A stretch of DNA of 64,000 bases from Geobacter argillaceus. Its GTDB lineage: Bacteria; Desulfobacterota; Desulfuromonadia; Geobacterales; DSM-12255. This document shows positions 9,011 through 18,059 of this stretch, in pieces. The notes beneath the pieces were generated by a model. It ran no database searches. It was not told the origin of the DNA and worked only from the letters and a program-made list of their open reading frames with translations. The stretch spans positions 186,001 through 250,000 of the forward strand of contig NZ_VLLN01000002.1 of assembly GCF_007830735.1 (NCBI RefSeq). The letters run 5' to 3'. How positions within the stretch are numbered: the first letter of the stretch is position 1; each line of letters begins with the position of its first letter. The translations under genes were made by a program, and so were the position numbers.

Positions 9011-9988
9011 ATGCGACTCATTGATTCATTTGGACGGAAAATCAACTATCTGCGGCTCTCCGTTACCGATCGCTGCAACCTGCGCTGCAGTTACTGCATG
9101 CCCCATGAAGGAATCCACAAACGCCCTCACGCCGAAGTGCTGAATTACGAGGAGTTGTTCACCATCGCCCGGGCCAGCGTGGAGATCGGCATCGAAAAAA
9201 TCCGGATTACCGGCGGTGAACCGCTGGTCAGAAGGGATATCATCCCGTTTCTCTCCCGCCTGGCAGCAATTCCCGGTCTCAAGCAACTGGTCCTCACCAC
9301 CAATGGCGTTCTGCTGGACGAGATGGCAGTTCCGCTCCGCGATGCCGGGGTCCAGCGCCTGAACATAAGCCTCGACTCCTTTCGGCCCGAGATATTCTCG
9401 CGCATCACCCGTCGCGGAGACCTTGCCCGCGTGCTGACCGGCATCAAGGCCGCCGAGGCGGCGGGATTCCCGATCAAACTCAATGCCGTGGTGATGCGGG
9501 GGATCAACGACGACGAACTGCTCGATTTTGCAGCCCTGACCCTTGAACGCCCGGTCAAGGTCCGCTTCATCGAATACATGCCGACCATCAAGGAACCGGG
9601 CTGGCAGAAGCTGGTCGTCCCAGGGGAGGAGATCATCAGCCGGGTGAGCGCCCGCTACCCGCTGAGCCAGCTCGCACAGGGAGAGCTCTCCGGGCCGGCC
9701 CGTGAATTCAGTATCGATGGGGCAAAAGGAACCGTCGGCATCATTACCCCGCTCTCCAGCCATTTCTGCGGCGAATGCAACCGGATCAGGGTCACGTCGG
9801 CCGGAATGGCCAGGAGCTGTCTCTTCAGCGACAGCGAAACCGACCTGAAACCGTATCTGGCCGACAGCGATCCGACCCGGCTGACCGAGGCGCTACGGTC
9901 CATCGTCGGCGCGAAGCCGGGGAGCCATCGCCTTTCCCTGGACGAGAGCGATCACAGTGCCTTTACCATGGCCGCCATCGGCGGCTGA
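9011..9988 (+). CDS. moaA: GTP 3',8-cyclase (molybdenum cofactor biosynthesis)
   Basis: MoaA is the radical SAM enzyme that, with MoaC, starts molybdopterin synthesis from GTP. The N-terminal cluster motif is DRCNLRCSYCMP (residues about 20-31), followed by RITGGEPLVRRD and LTTNGVLL. LNISLDSF, VVMRGINDDE and RFIEYMP follow. The C-terminal cluster region reads CGECNRIRVTSAGMARSCLF, and the protein ends MAAIGG, the conserved Gly-Gly tail. 325 residues is the usual length. ATG 9011 is preceded by AAAGGAG. It leads a short cluster with a MOSC protein and an E1-like protein. Confidence 0.97.
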   Translation: MRLIDSFGRKINYLRLSVTDRCNLRCSYCMPHEGIHKRPHAEVLNYEELFTIARASVEIGIEKIRITGGEPLVRRDIIPFLSRLAAIPGLKQLVLTTNGVLLDEMAVPLRDAGVQRLNISLDSFRPEIFSRITRRGDLARVLTGIKAAEAAGFPIKLNAVVMRGINDDELLDFAALTLERPVKVRFIEYMPTIKEPGWQKLVVPGEEIISRVSARYPLSQLAQGELSGPAREFSIDGAKGTVGIITPLSSHFCGECNRIRVTSAGMARSCLFSDSETDLKPYLADSDPTRLTEALRSIVGAKPGSHRLSLDESDHSAFTMAAIGG

Positions 9989-10018
9989 TTCATCACGCAC
10001 AATCAGGAGATGTTACCT

Positions 10019-10459
10019 ATGTCAGCAAGAGTAGTCGCCGTTTGTATCAGCGAGAATAAGGGTGAGAGAAAGAAACCGATTGCCGTGGGCACGTTGCTGG
10101 TAGAGCATGGACTGGAAGGTGACGGTCACGCGGGCGACTGGCACCGCCAGGTCAGCCTGCTCGCCCAGGAGAGCATCAATACCATGCGGGCCAAGGGACT
10201 CGACGTCACCACCGGTGATTTTGCCGAAAACCTCACCACCGAAGGGATCGACCTCCCCTCGCTGCCGATCGGCACCCGCCTGGCAGTTGGGGAAGAAGCG
10301 ATCCTCGAAGTGACCCAGATCGGCAAGGAGTGCCACACCAGGTGCGCCATCTATTATCAGGCCGGCGACTGCGTCATGCCCCGGGAAGGGATCTTTGCCA
10401 GGGTCATCAAGGGCGGAACCGTGACTGCCGGCTCGCCGATCCGCCGCCTCGACCCGTAG
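10019..10459 (+). CDS. MOSC domain-containing protein
   Basis: MOSC domains bind molybdenum cofactor or carry sulfur through a conserved cysteine. The 146-residue protein has VCISENKGERKKP, VEHGLEGDGHAGDWHRQVSL, ENLTTEGIDLPSLPIGT and a cysteine in IGKECHTRC (about residue 107), the expected sulfur-carrying position. It consists of a lone MOSC domain. AGGAG lies ten bases before ATG 10019; the ATG at 10010 is too close to that site. It is 30 bases downstream of moaA, so a molybdopterin role is likely, but its partner enzyme is not shown. Confidence 0.88.
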   Translation: MSARVVAVCISENKGERKKPIAVGTLLVEHGLEGDGHAGDWHRQVSLLAQESINTMRAKGLDVTTGDFAENLTTEGIDLPSLPIGTRLAVGEEAILEVTQIGKECHTRCAIYYQAGDCVMPREGIFARVIKGGTVTAGSPIRRLDP

Positions 10460-10521
10460 AGTGCCCGACAAATCACCAGCAGAGATATCTACTGTGCCCC
10501 CGCCGGGCAGAGGATGATGAA

Positions 10522-11364
10522 ATGTCCGATATCCACACCTTTCTGAAAGAGCACGCCAGCGGCGACCTGGTCGCCTGGTCCGCACAACAGGAGGCGGCCG
10601 AGCGGTTCAACCTGACCCTGGCGCAGATTGAGGCCGCAATCCTGGAGTCGGGGCTGCTGCCGGCCCGCTACCAGCGCAACCGGCAGACGGTCTCAACCGC
10701 CGGCCAGTTGCAGCTGTTTCGCAGCCGGGTGGCAGTGATCGGCTGTGGCGGCCTGGGCGGCTATGTCATCGAGGAGTTGGCCAGGCTGGGAGTAGGCCAG
10801 ATCGTGGCCATCGATCCGGACCGGTTCGAGGAGCACAACCTGAACCGGCAGCTCCTCTCCAGCCCGGCCGCACTGGGTGAAGCCAAGGTAACGGCCGCAG
10901 CCCGGCGCGTCGGCGAGATCAATCCCGCTGTCCAGCTGACCCCCGTGGAAAAGGCATTCGCGGCCGACAACGGCCGGGAGCTGTTGGCCGGCGCCAGGGT
11001 TGTCGTCGATGCCCTGGACAGTATCGCGGTCCGTCTGGAACTGGCCGACACCTGTTCCGCCATGGGCATCCCCCTGGTGCATGGCGCGATCGGCGGCTGG
11101 TACGGCCACCTGGCCACCCAGCTCCCGGGGGACGACACGCTGCGCCAGATCTACCGCTCCTGGAGCAGCGGCAAGGGGATCGAGCAGCAGTACGGCAACC
11201 CCTCGTTCACCCCGGCGGTAGTGGCAAGCCTGCAGGTGGCCGAGGTCTGCAAACTGCTGTTGGGCCAGGGAGAACTCCTGACCGGCCGTCAACTGACAAT
11301 CGACCTGTTGACGATGGAAATTCACGAAATCCAGCTCAGGAAGGCAGATCGTTCCCCGGCATAG
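10522..11364 (+). CDS. ThiF/MoeB/HesA-type E1-like adenylyltransferase
   Basis: This family adenylates the C-terminal Gly-Gly of sulfur carriers such as MoaD or ThiS. A 70-residue N-terminal extension precedes the nucleotide fold, SRVAVIGCGGLGGYVIEELARLG (GxGGxG, about residues 71-93), with the adenylating signature IDPDRFEEHNLNRQLL. VVDALDS follows. The two CxxC zinc pairs of MoeB are missing: only isolated Cys remain, and the segment that normally contains the second pair reads NPSFTPAVVASLQVAEVCKLL. With moaA and the MOSC gene just upstream it probably activates a MoaD-like carrier. The start is ATG 10522; 280 residues. Confidence 0.82.
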   Translation: MSDIHTFLKEHASGDLVAWSAQQEAAERFNLTLAQIEAAILESGLLPARYQRNRQTVSTAGQLQLFRSRVAVIGCGGLGGYVIEELARLGVGQIVAIDPDRFEEHNLNRQLLSSPAALGEAKVTAAARRVGEINPAVQLTPVEKAFAADNGRELLAGARVVVDALDSIAVRLELADTCSAMGIPLVHGAIGGWYGHLATQLPGDDTLRQIYRSWSSGKGIEQQYGNPSFTPAVVASLQVAEVCKLLLGQGELLTGRQLTIDLLTMEIHEIQLRKADRSPA

Positions 11365-11372
11365 CCCCCGGA

Positions 11373-12212
11373 CTAACAGCCCCCATTAAGCATCAACCCG
11401 CCCCAGATGACCAATCCCACCCCTGCGACGCGGCTGATTGTGCGCCCGGCGGGGATAATTTTTTCCACCAGCATAAAAACGGTCAGCAGTGCCATCCAGA
11501 TCAGGTTCATCACACCCAAGCCAAAGCATATCAGCATCAAAAGCCAGCAGCACCCCACGCAATACAGTCCGTAGCGGCTGCCGAGCCTGAGCGCCCCCAG
11601 GCGGCCCGGTCGCCAGTGGGTGAGCAGGAACCCGAGGGGGTTGCGGCATTTCTGCATACAGGCATCTTTCCAGGGGGTCCATTGGAAAAGCCCCGCACCA
11701 ATCAGCAGGAACCCGCCGAGGACCGGCCCTGAAGCCAGGCTGACGGGCGACAGCAACGCCGTCCGCAGGAGCCCCCATTGCAAGGCTGTGACCGCTACAC
11801 AGTAGAGCGCCCACGCGCCGAGGTAGCCCGCGGTAAAGGCTCCCACCGGCACGAGCACTCCGCTGCGTCCGTTCTGCCGGTTAACCACGGCAAACGCCAG
11901 CACCATGGGAATAACGGTCGGCAGCATCATCGCCGCCATCATGACCCCCCACATGACAAAGGTCATCCAGGCTTCCGTCACTCCCCAGCTTGCCAGATGG
12001 GGCATGACGGCGGAATGCATCGCCCCGTGTCCGGCCGGGTGGTGAGCGCCATGTCCCATGGCCGCCGCAGCGGACTGCCCGGTCGCCCCCATGCCTTGTG
12101 CCATCCTGATGGTATAGGCCCAAGACAACGCGGAAACGACAACCAGTCCCCCCACAACCCCCAACCGTTCTCCCGCTGGCAATCCGGCCAGCTTCCCTCC
12201 CTCGCCGCTCAT
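11373..12212 (-). CDS. DUF2182 family integral membrane protein, possible metal binding
   Basis: The 279-residue protein has about seven hydrophobic segments. A His/Met-rich loop follows the first helix (MGHGAHHPAGHGAMHSAVM). Other features are the family signature MTFVMWGVMMAAMMLPTVIP, and a later WTPWKDACMQKCRNPLGF with a CxxxC pair, followed by YCVGCCWLLM. These match the DUF2182 family, often called predicted metal-binding membrane proteins. The start codon overlaps the stop of the DUF1326 gene by four bases (ATGA), so the two are translated together. The His/Met-rich loop suggests copper or another soft metal. Function unproven. Confidence 0.8.
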   Translation of the reverse strand: MSGEGGKLAGLPAGERLGVVGGLVVVSALSWAYTIRMAQGMGATGQSAAAAMGHGAHHPAGHGAMHSAVMPHLASWGVTEAWMTFVMWGVMMAAMMLPTVIPMVLAFAVVNRQNGRSGVLVPVGAFTAGYLGAWALYCVAVTALQWGLLRTALLSPVSLASGPVLGGFLLIGAGLFQWTPWKDACMQKCRNPLGFLLTHWRPGRLGALRLGSRYGLYCVGCCWLLMLICFGLGVMNLIWMALLTVFMLVEKIIPAGRTISRVAGVGLVIWGGLMLNGGC

Positions 12213-12832
12213 GGGCCGTTCCAGGAAAAGTGGGAGTACAGGGCATGGGTACCATCGGTGGCAAAACCCAAACCACTATCGGTGCAGCGGGAGAAGCCTT
12301 TCGCCAGCACATGGGTTTTGCCATGGATCGTATTGTAGAGGTTGTCCATGACCGGGTCACTGTCCGGGTCAGGCCCCCGCAACGTTTCGATCCTCGTCTC
12401 AAGCAGCCCCTCAACGGTGAGACTCTTTTTGCGCCTCTCGTCCACGAACGTGAACGGCACTGTCTGCGTGTCCAGCCAGGTAGCAACGAATTTCGCCAGG
12501 ATTGCCCAGGGGCCGCCAACACCGCCCTTCAGGATCGCCTCCAGCGCTTCCCGCTGCGGTGCATCGGCCCGCTCATCCAGATACAGCCTCTCGATCCATC
12601 CGCCGTCGTACATCCGTTGCGGAGTGTCAAAGAGCACCAGCGCCATCAGACCCTGCAGAGACAGATCACCGTAGGCACCGTCCCCGAACCGGATAGCCCA
12701 ATAACCTGTACACCGCTCGTGGGTGCAGTTCTGCTTGAAGGAGAGGTGTGCGGGGCAGATCAACTGGCAACTGCAGTTCTCGAACAGAAGCCCTGTGCCC
12801 CACCATTTTTGCGGATTGTCATTGTCGCTCAT
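12209..12832 (-). CDS. DUF1326 domain-containing protein
   Basis: This soluble protein of 207 residues has cysteines at the N-terminal end: ENCSCQLICPAHLSFKQ followed by NCTHERC. Further on are GYWAIRFGDGAYGDLSLQG and FTFVDERRKKSL, typical of DUF1326. The ATG at 12832 is preferred over 12838 because AGGAGG abuts the latter and is correctly spaced for the former. It is coupled to the DUF2182 membrane protein, a pairing often seen in other genomes. No enzymatic activity is known to me. The cysteines and the His-rich partner suggest metal handling. Confidence 0.8.
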   Translation of the reverse strand: MSDNDNPQKWWGTGLLFENCSCQLICPAHLSFKQNCTHERCTGYWAIRFGDGAYGDLSLQGLMALVLFDTPQRMYDGGWIERLYLDERADAPQREALEAILKGGVGGPWAILAKFVATWLDTQTVPFTFVDERRKKSLTVEGLLETRIETLRGPDPDSDPVMDNLYNTIHGKTHVLAKGFSRCTDSGLGFATDGTHALYSHFSWNGP

Positions 12833-13001
12833 CGCCATCCTCCTTGTTTCCCTTCCGGGAAGAATGTGCCCTGTTCGGCATTATACCAATATTCCCCTAT
12901 AGTTCAGGCAGCAGCGGAGCCGGACGTCCCGGTGACAGACTCTACACGACCCTGCTCCTTTTGAAAAGGTTTCGGAGATGCCCCCGTCTCCGGCGTAACG
13001 C

Positions 13002-13030
13002 TTGACACCGGCAGCGTCATAGGGTAAATA
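13002..13030 (+). promoter_or_regulatory. Promoter of tRNA-Thr
   Basis: TTGACA (13002-13007), a 17-base spacer and TAAATA (13025-13030) form a near-consensus sigma-70 promoter about 40 bases before the mature tRNA. Confidence 0.7.
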
Positions 13031-13071
13031 CAGAGACGCTGCAACGACACACGCACGCCAAAACATTGTAG

Positions 13072-13147
13072 GCCATCTTAGCTCAGTTGGTAGAGCAATT
13101 GATTCGTAATCAATAGGTCGCCGGTTCGATTCCGGCAGATGGCTCCA
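13072..13147 (+). tRNA. tRNA-Thr (anticodon CGT)
   Basis: A complete cloverleaf can be drawn. The acceptor is GCCATCT/AGATGGC (13072-13078 with 13137-13143). The D arm is GCTCAGTTGGTAGAGC. The anticodon stem ATTGA/TCAAT has loop TTCGTAA, placing CGT at 34-36, which reads ACG (Thr). The T arm is GCCGGTTCGATTCCGGC, the discriminator is T, and CCA is encoded (13145-13147). An intrinsic terminator follows, so it is a single-gene transcript. Confidence 0.96.
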
Positions 13148-13160
13148 CAAAAGTCACAGA

Positions 13161-13190
13161 AGGGTTTGGCACACAGCCGGACCCTTTTTC
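13161..13190 (+). terminator. Terminator after tRNA-Thr
   Basis: AGGGT (13161-13165) and ACCCT (13181-13185) form a stem strengthened by GGC/GCC pairing in the loop, followed by TTTTC. It separates the tRNA from the methyltransferase gene starting at 13212. Confidence 0.65.
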
Positions 13191-13211
13191 TCTTTCCCCA
13201 AAGGGGCGTCC

Positions 13212-15047
13212 ATGCACTTTCTCGAGCTACTCACGGAACAGGTACTGATCGGCGACGGCGCCATCGGTACCATGCTCTACGGCAAGGGGGTCGGTCTCGA
13301 CGCCAACTTCGAGCACCTGAACCTGGTCCGTCCCCAACTGGTAAGCGAACTCCACCTGGAATACCTGGCCGCCGGCGCCAACCTGATCGAGACCAACACC
13401 TTTGGCGCCAACGTTACCAAGCTCCAGCCGATCGGCCTGGAGAAGAAGGTGCGAGAGATCAACCGCCGGGGAGCGGAGCTGGCCCGGCAGGCGGTTGCCG
13501 CGGCCGGCAACGGCTATCCACGGTTCGTTGCCGGCTCCATCGGCCCCCTGGCACGGCTGAAAGGGGAAGAACGGGAACCGGACCGGGAGACCGTCACCGC
13601 CGTCTTCCGGGAGCAGGCCGAGGCCCTGGCCGAGGGGGGAGTGGACCTCTTCATCCTGGAGACCTTTGCCGACCTGGGCCAGCTCACCTGCGCCCTGGAG
13701 GCGGTCAAGGGAATAGGGCTGCCGGCCATCGCCAGCATGGCCTACCTGGAAGGGGGCCGGACCGGCGGCGGTGTGGAGGTCGAGACTGCCGGCCGGGCGC
13801 TGGCCGATGCCGGCGCGGCAATGATCGGCGCCAACTGCGGTGCCGGGCCGCTGGAGGTTTTACGGGTCGTGGAGCGGCTGGCGCGGGTCACGGACCGTCC
13901 CCTGGCAGCCTTTGCCAACAGCGGCTTTCCGGAGTACGTGGATGGCCGCTACCTCTACCGCTGCACGCCGGACTACTTTGCCGAAAAGGCGCTGGAGATG
14001 GTGGCTGCCGGCGCCGGACTGATCGGCGGCTGCTGCGGCACCACCCCGGACCATATCAGACGGCTGGCCGAACGGCTCGCCGGCATGCGTCCCGCCCCGC
14101 GCCGTGTCGGCCAACCGGTACGTGTCAGCGAACTGAAGCCGGCAGAACCGGCAGCGGCGACCGGTTTTCTCTCGTCGTGGGGCATCCGGCCGGTCATTAC
14201 CGTGGAGCTCGACCCGCCCCGGGGGCTCGACTGCGGCAAGATCCTGGCTGGTGCCCGCTTACTGAAAGAGGCCGGCGCCGATGCCATCAACCTGGCGGAA
14301 AACCCCCTTGCCCGGGTGCGCCTCGGCAATATCGCCCTGGCCAGCCTTATCCAGCGGGAAGTGGGCATCGAGGTGATCGTCCACATTACCTGCCGGGACC
14401 GGAACCTGCTCGGCCTCCAGTCGGACCTGATGGGAGCGAGCCTGCTGGGCATCCGCTCCATCCTGGCGGTGACCGGCGACCCGGCCCGCCTCGGGGACCA
14501 GGCGGCCGCCTCGTCGGTCTTCGACCTGAATTCCTTTACCCTGATCAAGCTCCTCAGCGACCTGAACCGGGGGGTCAACGCCCTGGGGCATCCCATTGAC
14601 CATGGAACCGGCTTCACCATCGGTGCCGCCTTCAACCCCAACAGTCCGAAGATGGAGGTACAGGCCGCCAGGCTGGCGAAGAAGGTCGCCAATGGCGCCG
14701 GGTTCGCCCAGACCCAGCCGCTGTACGACACCGAACGGGTCCTGGCAATGCTGGAGGCAACCAGGGACCTGTCGATCCCTCTCCTGCCCGGCATCATGCC
14801 TTTGGTGAGCGAACGGAACTGCGAGTACCTGCATAACGAGGTGCCGGGCATCGTCATTCCGGACCGGATCAGGGAACGGATGCACGGCAAGGAAAAGGAG
14901 GCTGGCGTGCGGGAAGGACTGGCGATTTCCAGGGAATTGATCGACACCATCAGGGGAGAGGTCGGGGGCTACTATCTCATTGCCCCCTTCGGCAGGGCCG
15001 AAATTGCCGCGGACCTGGTCCGCTTCATCAGGGAGGGGCAACGATGA
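13212..15047 (+). CDS. Bifunctional homocysteine S-methyltransferase / methylenetetrahydrofolate reductase
   Basis: The first ~290 residues are a homocysteine methyltransferase domain: GDGAIGTMLYGKGV, ETNTFGAN, IGANCGAGPLEV and GGCCGTTPDHIR, giving the three zinc-binding cysteines. The remainder (about 320-611) is a MetF-like domain: PVITVELDPPRGLDCGK, HITCRDRNLLGLQSDLMGA, LAVTGDPARLGD, GAAFNPNSPKME and FAQTQPLYD. It would make methyl-THF from methylene-THF and pass methyl groups to homocysteine, as in YitJ-type fusions. The start at 13212 is preceded by AAAGGGG. The last four bases overlap the next gene. Confidence 0.94.
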   Translation: MHFLELLTEQVLIGDGAIGTMLYGKGVGLDANFEHLNLVRPQLVSELHLEYLAAGANLIETNTFGANVTKLQPIGLEKKVREINRRGAELARQAVAAAGNGYPRFVAGSIGPLARLKGEEREPDRETVTAVFREQAEALAEGGVDLFILETFADLGQLTCALEAVKGIGLPAIASMAYLEGGRTGGGVEVETAGRALADAGAAMIGANCGAGPLEVLRVVERLARVTDRPLAAFANSGFPEYVDGRYLYRCTPDYFAEKALEMVAAGAGLIGGCCGTTPDHIRRLAERLAGMRPAPRRVGQPVRVSELKPAEPAAATGFLSSWGIRPVITVELDPPRGLDCGKILAGARLLKEAGADAINLAENPLARVRLGNIALASLIQREVGIEVIVHITCRDRNLLGLQSDLMGASLLGIRSILAVTGDPARLGDQAAASSVFDLNSFTLIKLLSDLNRGVNALGHPIDHGTGFTIGAAFNPNSPKMEVQAARLAKKVANGAGFAQTQPLYDTERVLAMLEATRDLSIPLLPGIMPLVSERNCEYLHNEVPGIVIPDRIRERMHGKEKEAGVREGLAISRELIDTIRGEVGGYYLIAPFGRAEIAADLVRFIREGQR

Positions 15048-15457
15048 GCTGGAAGAGTGTAACCAGGGGTATGTATGCTGCGCTCATGGTGCTGGCCCTC
15101 TGTGCCGCCTGCCACAGCCTGACCGGCACCGGCGAAGACCTGCAGCGCAGCGTCCGCGAATACAGCCGCATGCTCCGCTGGCAGGAGGGTGGCGAAGCGG
15201 TTACCCGCTTCGTGCAGCCGAGGCATCAGCCGGATTACCTGAAACGCCCCAGCGGAGAAGGGGCGCCTCACATCGTCGATTACCGGGTGGGCACGGTATC
15301 GTGGCTCTCGCCCGGCAGTGTGGCAGTGATACCGGTCGAACTGGACTACTACCTGCTCCCGTCGGCGACGGTAAAAACCGTGGTGGACAGCCAGGAATGG
15401 CGCTATACGGAAGGCCAGGGGTGGCAGATTACCAGCCCGCCACCGGAATTTCACTGA
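15044..15457 (+). CDS. Putative small lipoprotein
   Basis: This 137-residue protein has a charged N-terminus, a hydrophobic stretch (MYAALMVLALCAAC) and a Cys at about residue 23 that could be lipidated, although the -3 position (Cys) of the lipobox is unusual. The body has SVREYSRMLRWQEGGEAVTR and ends in a segment of alternating hydrophobic residues (VELDYYLLPSATVKTVVD) with QEWRYTEGQGW, which looks beta-rich. The start overlaps the stop of the methyltransferase/reductase gene (ATGA). I do not recognise a named family; an envelope location is the only inference. Confidence 0.75.
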   Translation: MSWKSVTRGMYAALMVLALCAACHSLTGTGEDLQRSVREYSRMLRWQEGGEAVTRFVQPRHQPDYLKRPSGEGAPHIVDYRVGTVSWLSPGSVAVIPVELDYYLLPSATVKTVVDSQEWRYTEGQGWQITSPPPEFH

Positions 15458-15466
15458 TGCCGGAAT

Positions 15467-16666
15467 CTACCACGGCTTCCCCTTTGTACCATCAATACGG
15501 GTAGGCACGGCTATGTGAAAGGTCGTTCCCTCAGCCGTCACCGAGTCGTACCAGATCCGCCCGCCGAGACGGCGAACCGTAGCCTTTACGTAGGCGAGCC
15601 CCATCCCTTCACCTTTTACATCCTGATGGCCGGCCCGGCGAAAAATCTCGAAAACCTTGTCGCTATCCTCCGGTGCAATGCCGCGGCCGTTGTCGCTGAT
15701 GTGAAAAATGGTCTCCGTCCCCTCCTCTTCGGCACTCACCCGGATGACCCCGGGTCGTGCCGGGTCCAGGTACTTCACCGCATTGTCGATCACATTCCCC
15801 AGTATCTGTTCGAGTGCAGCATGGTCTCCCACAAGGGTCGGCAACGGACCAACCGTCACCACTGTCCTGGCACGCTCCAGCTGGTGGGCCATGGTGGCGA
15901 GTAGGTCGTTGACGAGAAGCGCGGTATCAAGCGATTCCGGGTTCAGTTCGCGATGTCCCAGGCGTGAAAGTTTCAGGACGGCGTCAATGAGGGCATCCAT
16001 CCTGTTGACCGATGACGTGATGAAGCCGATGGCCTCCGGAATATCCGTCCGAAAAAGTTCATTGAGACGGGAGCGGTCCCGCTCATCAATGGTGGCGGCA
16101 AAACTCCCGAATCGCCCCTGCATCTCGGTCAGCAAGTTGGAGAGTTCGCCGGCAAACCCTTTGATGTTCACCAGCGGCGAGCGGAGGTCATGGGAGACGA
16201 TGTTGGCAAAATTCTTCAGCTCCTCGTTGGTCTGTTGCAGCTCATCCGCAAAGCGCCTGAGCCGATCTTCGTCTTCCTTGCGGCGCGTGATGTCGTGCCC
16301 GACACAGACAATGCCCCGCATGGTCTCGTCCGGGTTCCACATGACCACGCCGGAGAATTCCACGGCAATCCGACGCCCGTCTTTGGCCAGATAGACCCGC
16401 TCCTGATTGCTGATGACCCCTTTTCGGGCCAGTTCGTCGAATGGGGGATCTGGAATGAGGGCCGACAGGGAAAGACCAACCGGCTCGCTGTCATAGCCGA
16501 GCAGGGTGCAGGTGGCGGCGTTGACCCGCTCGATTTTCCCGTCCGGCGTTGCCACGATCAAGGAATCCATCAGGGAGTGAATGATATCGTCCAGATAATT
16601 GCGGGCATCCAGGAGCTCGTCGTGAGATCTCTTCAGATCTGCGATGAGCTTGCTGCGAATATTCAT
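15467..16666 (-). CDS. PAS-domain sensor histidine kinase (cytoplasmic)
   Basis: This is a kinase without a membrane span. An N-terminal coiled stretch is followed by a PAS domain (MDSLIVATPDGKIERVNAAT to VCVGHDITRRK, about residues 30-130). The phospho-acceptor region is NIVSHDLRSPLVNIKGF (His near 160). ATP-binding motifs are NVIDNAVKYLDP (N box), ISDNGRGIAPED (G1) and GEGMGLAYVKATVRRLGG (G2). No response regulator is adjacent, so it is an orphan. ATG 16666 is better spaced from AAGGA than ATG 16669. The ligand of the PAS domain is not evident. Confidence 0.92.
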   Translation of the reverse strand: MNIRSKLIADLKRSHDELLDARNYLDDIIHSLMDSLIVATPDGKIERVNAATCTLLGYDSEPVGLSLSALIPDPPFDELARKGVISNQERVYLAKDGRRIAVEFSGVVMWNPDETMRGIVCVGHDITRRKEDEDRLRRFADELQQTNEELKNFANIVSHDLRSPLVNIKGFAGELSNLLTEMQGRFGSFAATIDERDRSRLNELFRTDIPEAIGFITSSVNRMDALIDAVLKLSRLGHRELNPESLDTALLVNDLLATMAHQLERARTVVTVGPLPTLVGDHAALEQILGNVIDNAVKYLDPARPGVIRVSAEEEGTETIFHISDNGRGIAPEDSDKVFEIFRRAGHQDVKGEGMGLAYVKATVRRLGGRIWYDSVTAEGTTFHIAVPTRIDGTKGKPW

Positions 16667-16789
16667 CATGGTTCCTTGAAAATGGAAGTTCGGTAACTGC
16701 CGGATGGCTGCGACTATCTGCAGGCTATCGGCAACAGCCGGAAAAGCTGAAGGAGGGGGATCTAAGAGGCGTCGGCCGGAAAGAGCGGG

Positions 16790-17209
16790 TCAGGGAAGTT
16801 CCCCTGCCGTGGTGGTCATCACCAGCTTACCGTGTTTGACCCCTTTGACACCGATCAGCCCATCGGCAATCCTCTTCACATCCCTGGCCTTTCCCCGTAC
16901 CACCAGCACCTCCAGACAATTATGGGCATCCAGATGAACATGCAGGGCAGAGACGATCTGGTGGTGGTAGGTGTGCTGGTGTTCGGTGAGCCTGTCGGAC
17001 AGGTCGCGGACATGGTGGTTGTAGACCAGGGTAACGGTACCCACCGTCTCTTCGTCCCCCCCTTCCCATTTCAGTTCCACCAGAGAGGAGCGGATCAGGT
17101 CACGGATCGCCTCGGACCGGTTCATATAGCCTTTTTGCTCGATCAGCCGGTCGAAGCTCGCCAGCAACTGGTCATCCATGGATATACCGAAGCGTATGGT
17201 CTCTCCCAT
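16790..17209 (-). CDS. nikR: Nickel-responsive regulator NikR-like (ribbon-helix-helix plus ACT-like domain)
   Basis: The 139-residue protein begins with a ribbon-helix-helix domain ([19 protein letters not shown], then [17 protein letters not shown]). The C-terminal metal-binding half contains [30 protein letters not shown]. It supplies the conserved nickel ligands: a His in the HTYHHQ segment and HVHLDAHNC with the HxHx5C pattern. In other bacteria NikR with Ni(II) represses nickel uptake genes. Here it is directly downstream of an ABC-3 permease and ATPase, with an AGGAGG site at ATG 17209. That context suggests it regulates that transporter, but the operator was not found. Confidence 0.9.
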   Translation of the reverse strand: MGETIRFGISMDDQLLASFDRLIEQKGYMNRSEAIRDLIRSSLVELKWEGGDEETVGTVTLVYNHHVRDLSDRLTEHQHTYHHQIVSALHVHLDAHNCLEVLVVRGKARDVKRIADGLIGVKGVKHGKLVMTTTAGELP

Positions 17210-17219
17210 CGGGTCCTCC

Positions 17220-18038
17220 TCACTCCTTACAGCGCCGGAAGGCGTATGCCGCCACAAAGAGCACGGCATTGACGAGCACGATTACCCCACCGGTGGGGAG
17301 GTTAGCGACGAACGACACGAATATCCCGCCAACCACGGAGACAACTGCACAGACAGCCGCTATCACGATGGTGCTCCTGAAGCCTCTGGCCACCTGCAAT
17401 GCGGTTACCGCCGGGAAAATGAGCAGCGCCGATATCAGCATGATCCCCATCACCTTCATGGCCAGGACCACGGTCAGGGCGGTGAGCAGCACCAGGAGGC
17501 GGTTGATGGCGGCGACCCGGATACCGGAGCTTCGCGCCAACTCTTCATCAAAGATGATGGCAAACAGGTCGTGGTAATACAGGGCAATGGCCACGAGGAC
17601 GATGAGAAACAGGGCTGCGGCAATCCAGGTTTCCATGGGGCTGATAGCCAGGATGCTGCCAAAGAGGTAGCTGAACAGGTCGACGTTGAAACCGCCGGCC
17701 ATACTGGCCAGGACAACGCCACTGGCAATACCGAGCGAGGAGACGATCCCGATGGCGGTATCGCCATAGATCCGGGCTTTGTCCGTCAGACGCAGGATGC
17801 CGAGGGACGCGAGCATGACCAGCGGAATGGCTGCCAGCGACACGCTCTGGGCGCCGACGCGGGTCAGCAGGAGAACGGCGACACTGCCAAAGGTCACATG
17901 GGCAAGGCCGTCGCCGATGAGCGACAAACGTCGCAACACCAGGAACACGCCGAGAATGGCACAGAGAACTGCCACCAGGGTGCCGGCAATGAGGGCTCGC
18001 TGCATGAAGCCGTAGCTGAGGATTTCGGTAATGGGCAT
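17220..18038 (-). CDS. Metal ABC transporter permease (ZnuB/MntB family)
   Basis: The 272-residue membrane protein of the ABC-3 family has about eight hydrophobic segments. Family motifs are [51 protein letters not shown], and near the end [17 protein letters not shown]. These transporters take up zinc, manganese or iron. The ATPase gene lies 68 bases upstream and nikR 10 bases downstream. No periplasmic binding protein is encoded in the cluster. Nickel is a possible substrate because of nikR, but family knowledge favours zinc or manganese. Confidence 0.9.
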   Translation of the reverse strand: MPITEILSYGFMQRALIAGTLVAVLCAILGVFLVLRRLSLIGDGLAHVTFGSVAVLLLTRVGAQSVSLAAIPLVMLASLGILRLTDKARIYGDTAIGIVSSLGIASGVVLASMAGGFNVDLFSYLFGSILAISPMETWIAAALFLIVLVAIALYYHDLFAIIFDEELARSSGIRVAAINRLLVLLTALTVVLAMKVMGIMLISALLIFPAVTALQVARGFRSTIVIAAVCAVVSVVGGIFVSFVANLPTGGVIVLVNAVLFVAAYAFRRCKE

Positions 18039-18059
18039 GAATCAGGGACCTATTGTTGA

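Noticed and set aside
12881-13150. An 89-codon minus-strand ORF across tRNA-Thr
   Set aside because: Its conserved-looking part is simply the antisense of the tRNA, a well-known source of false proteins.
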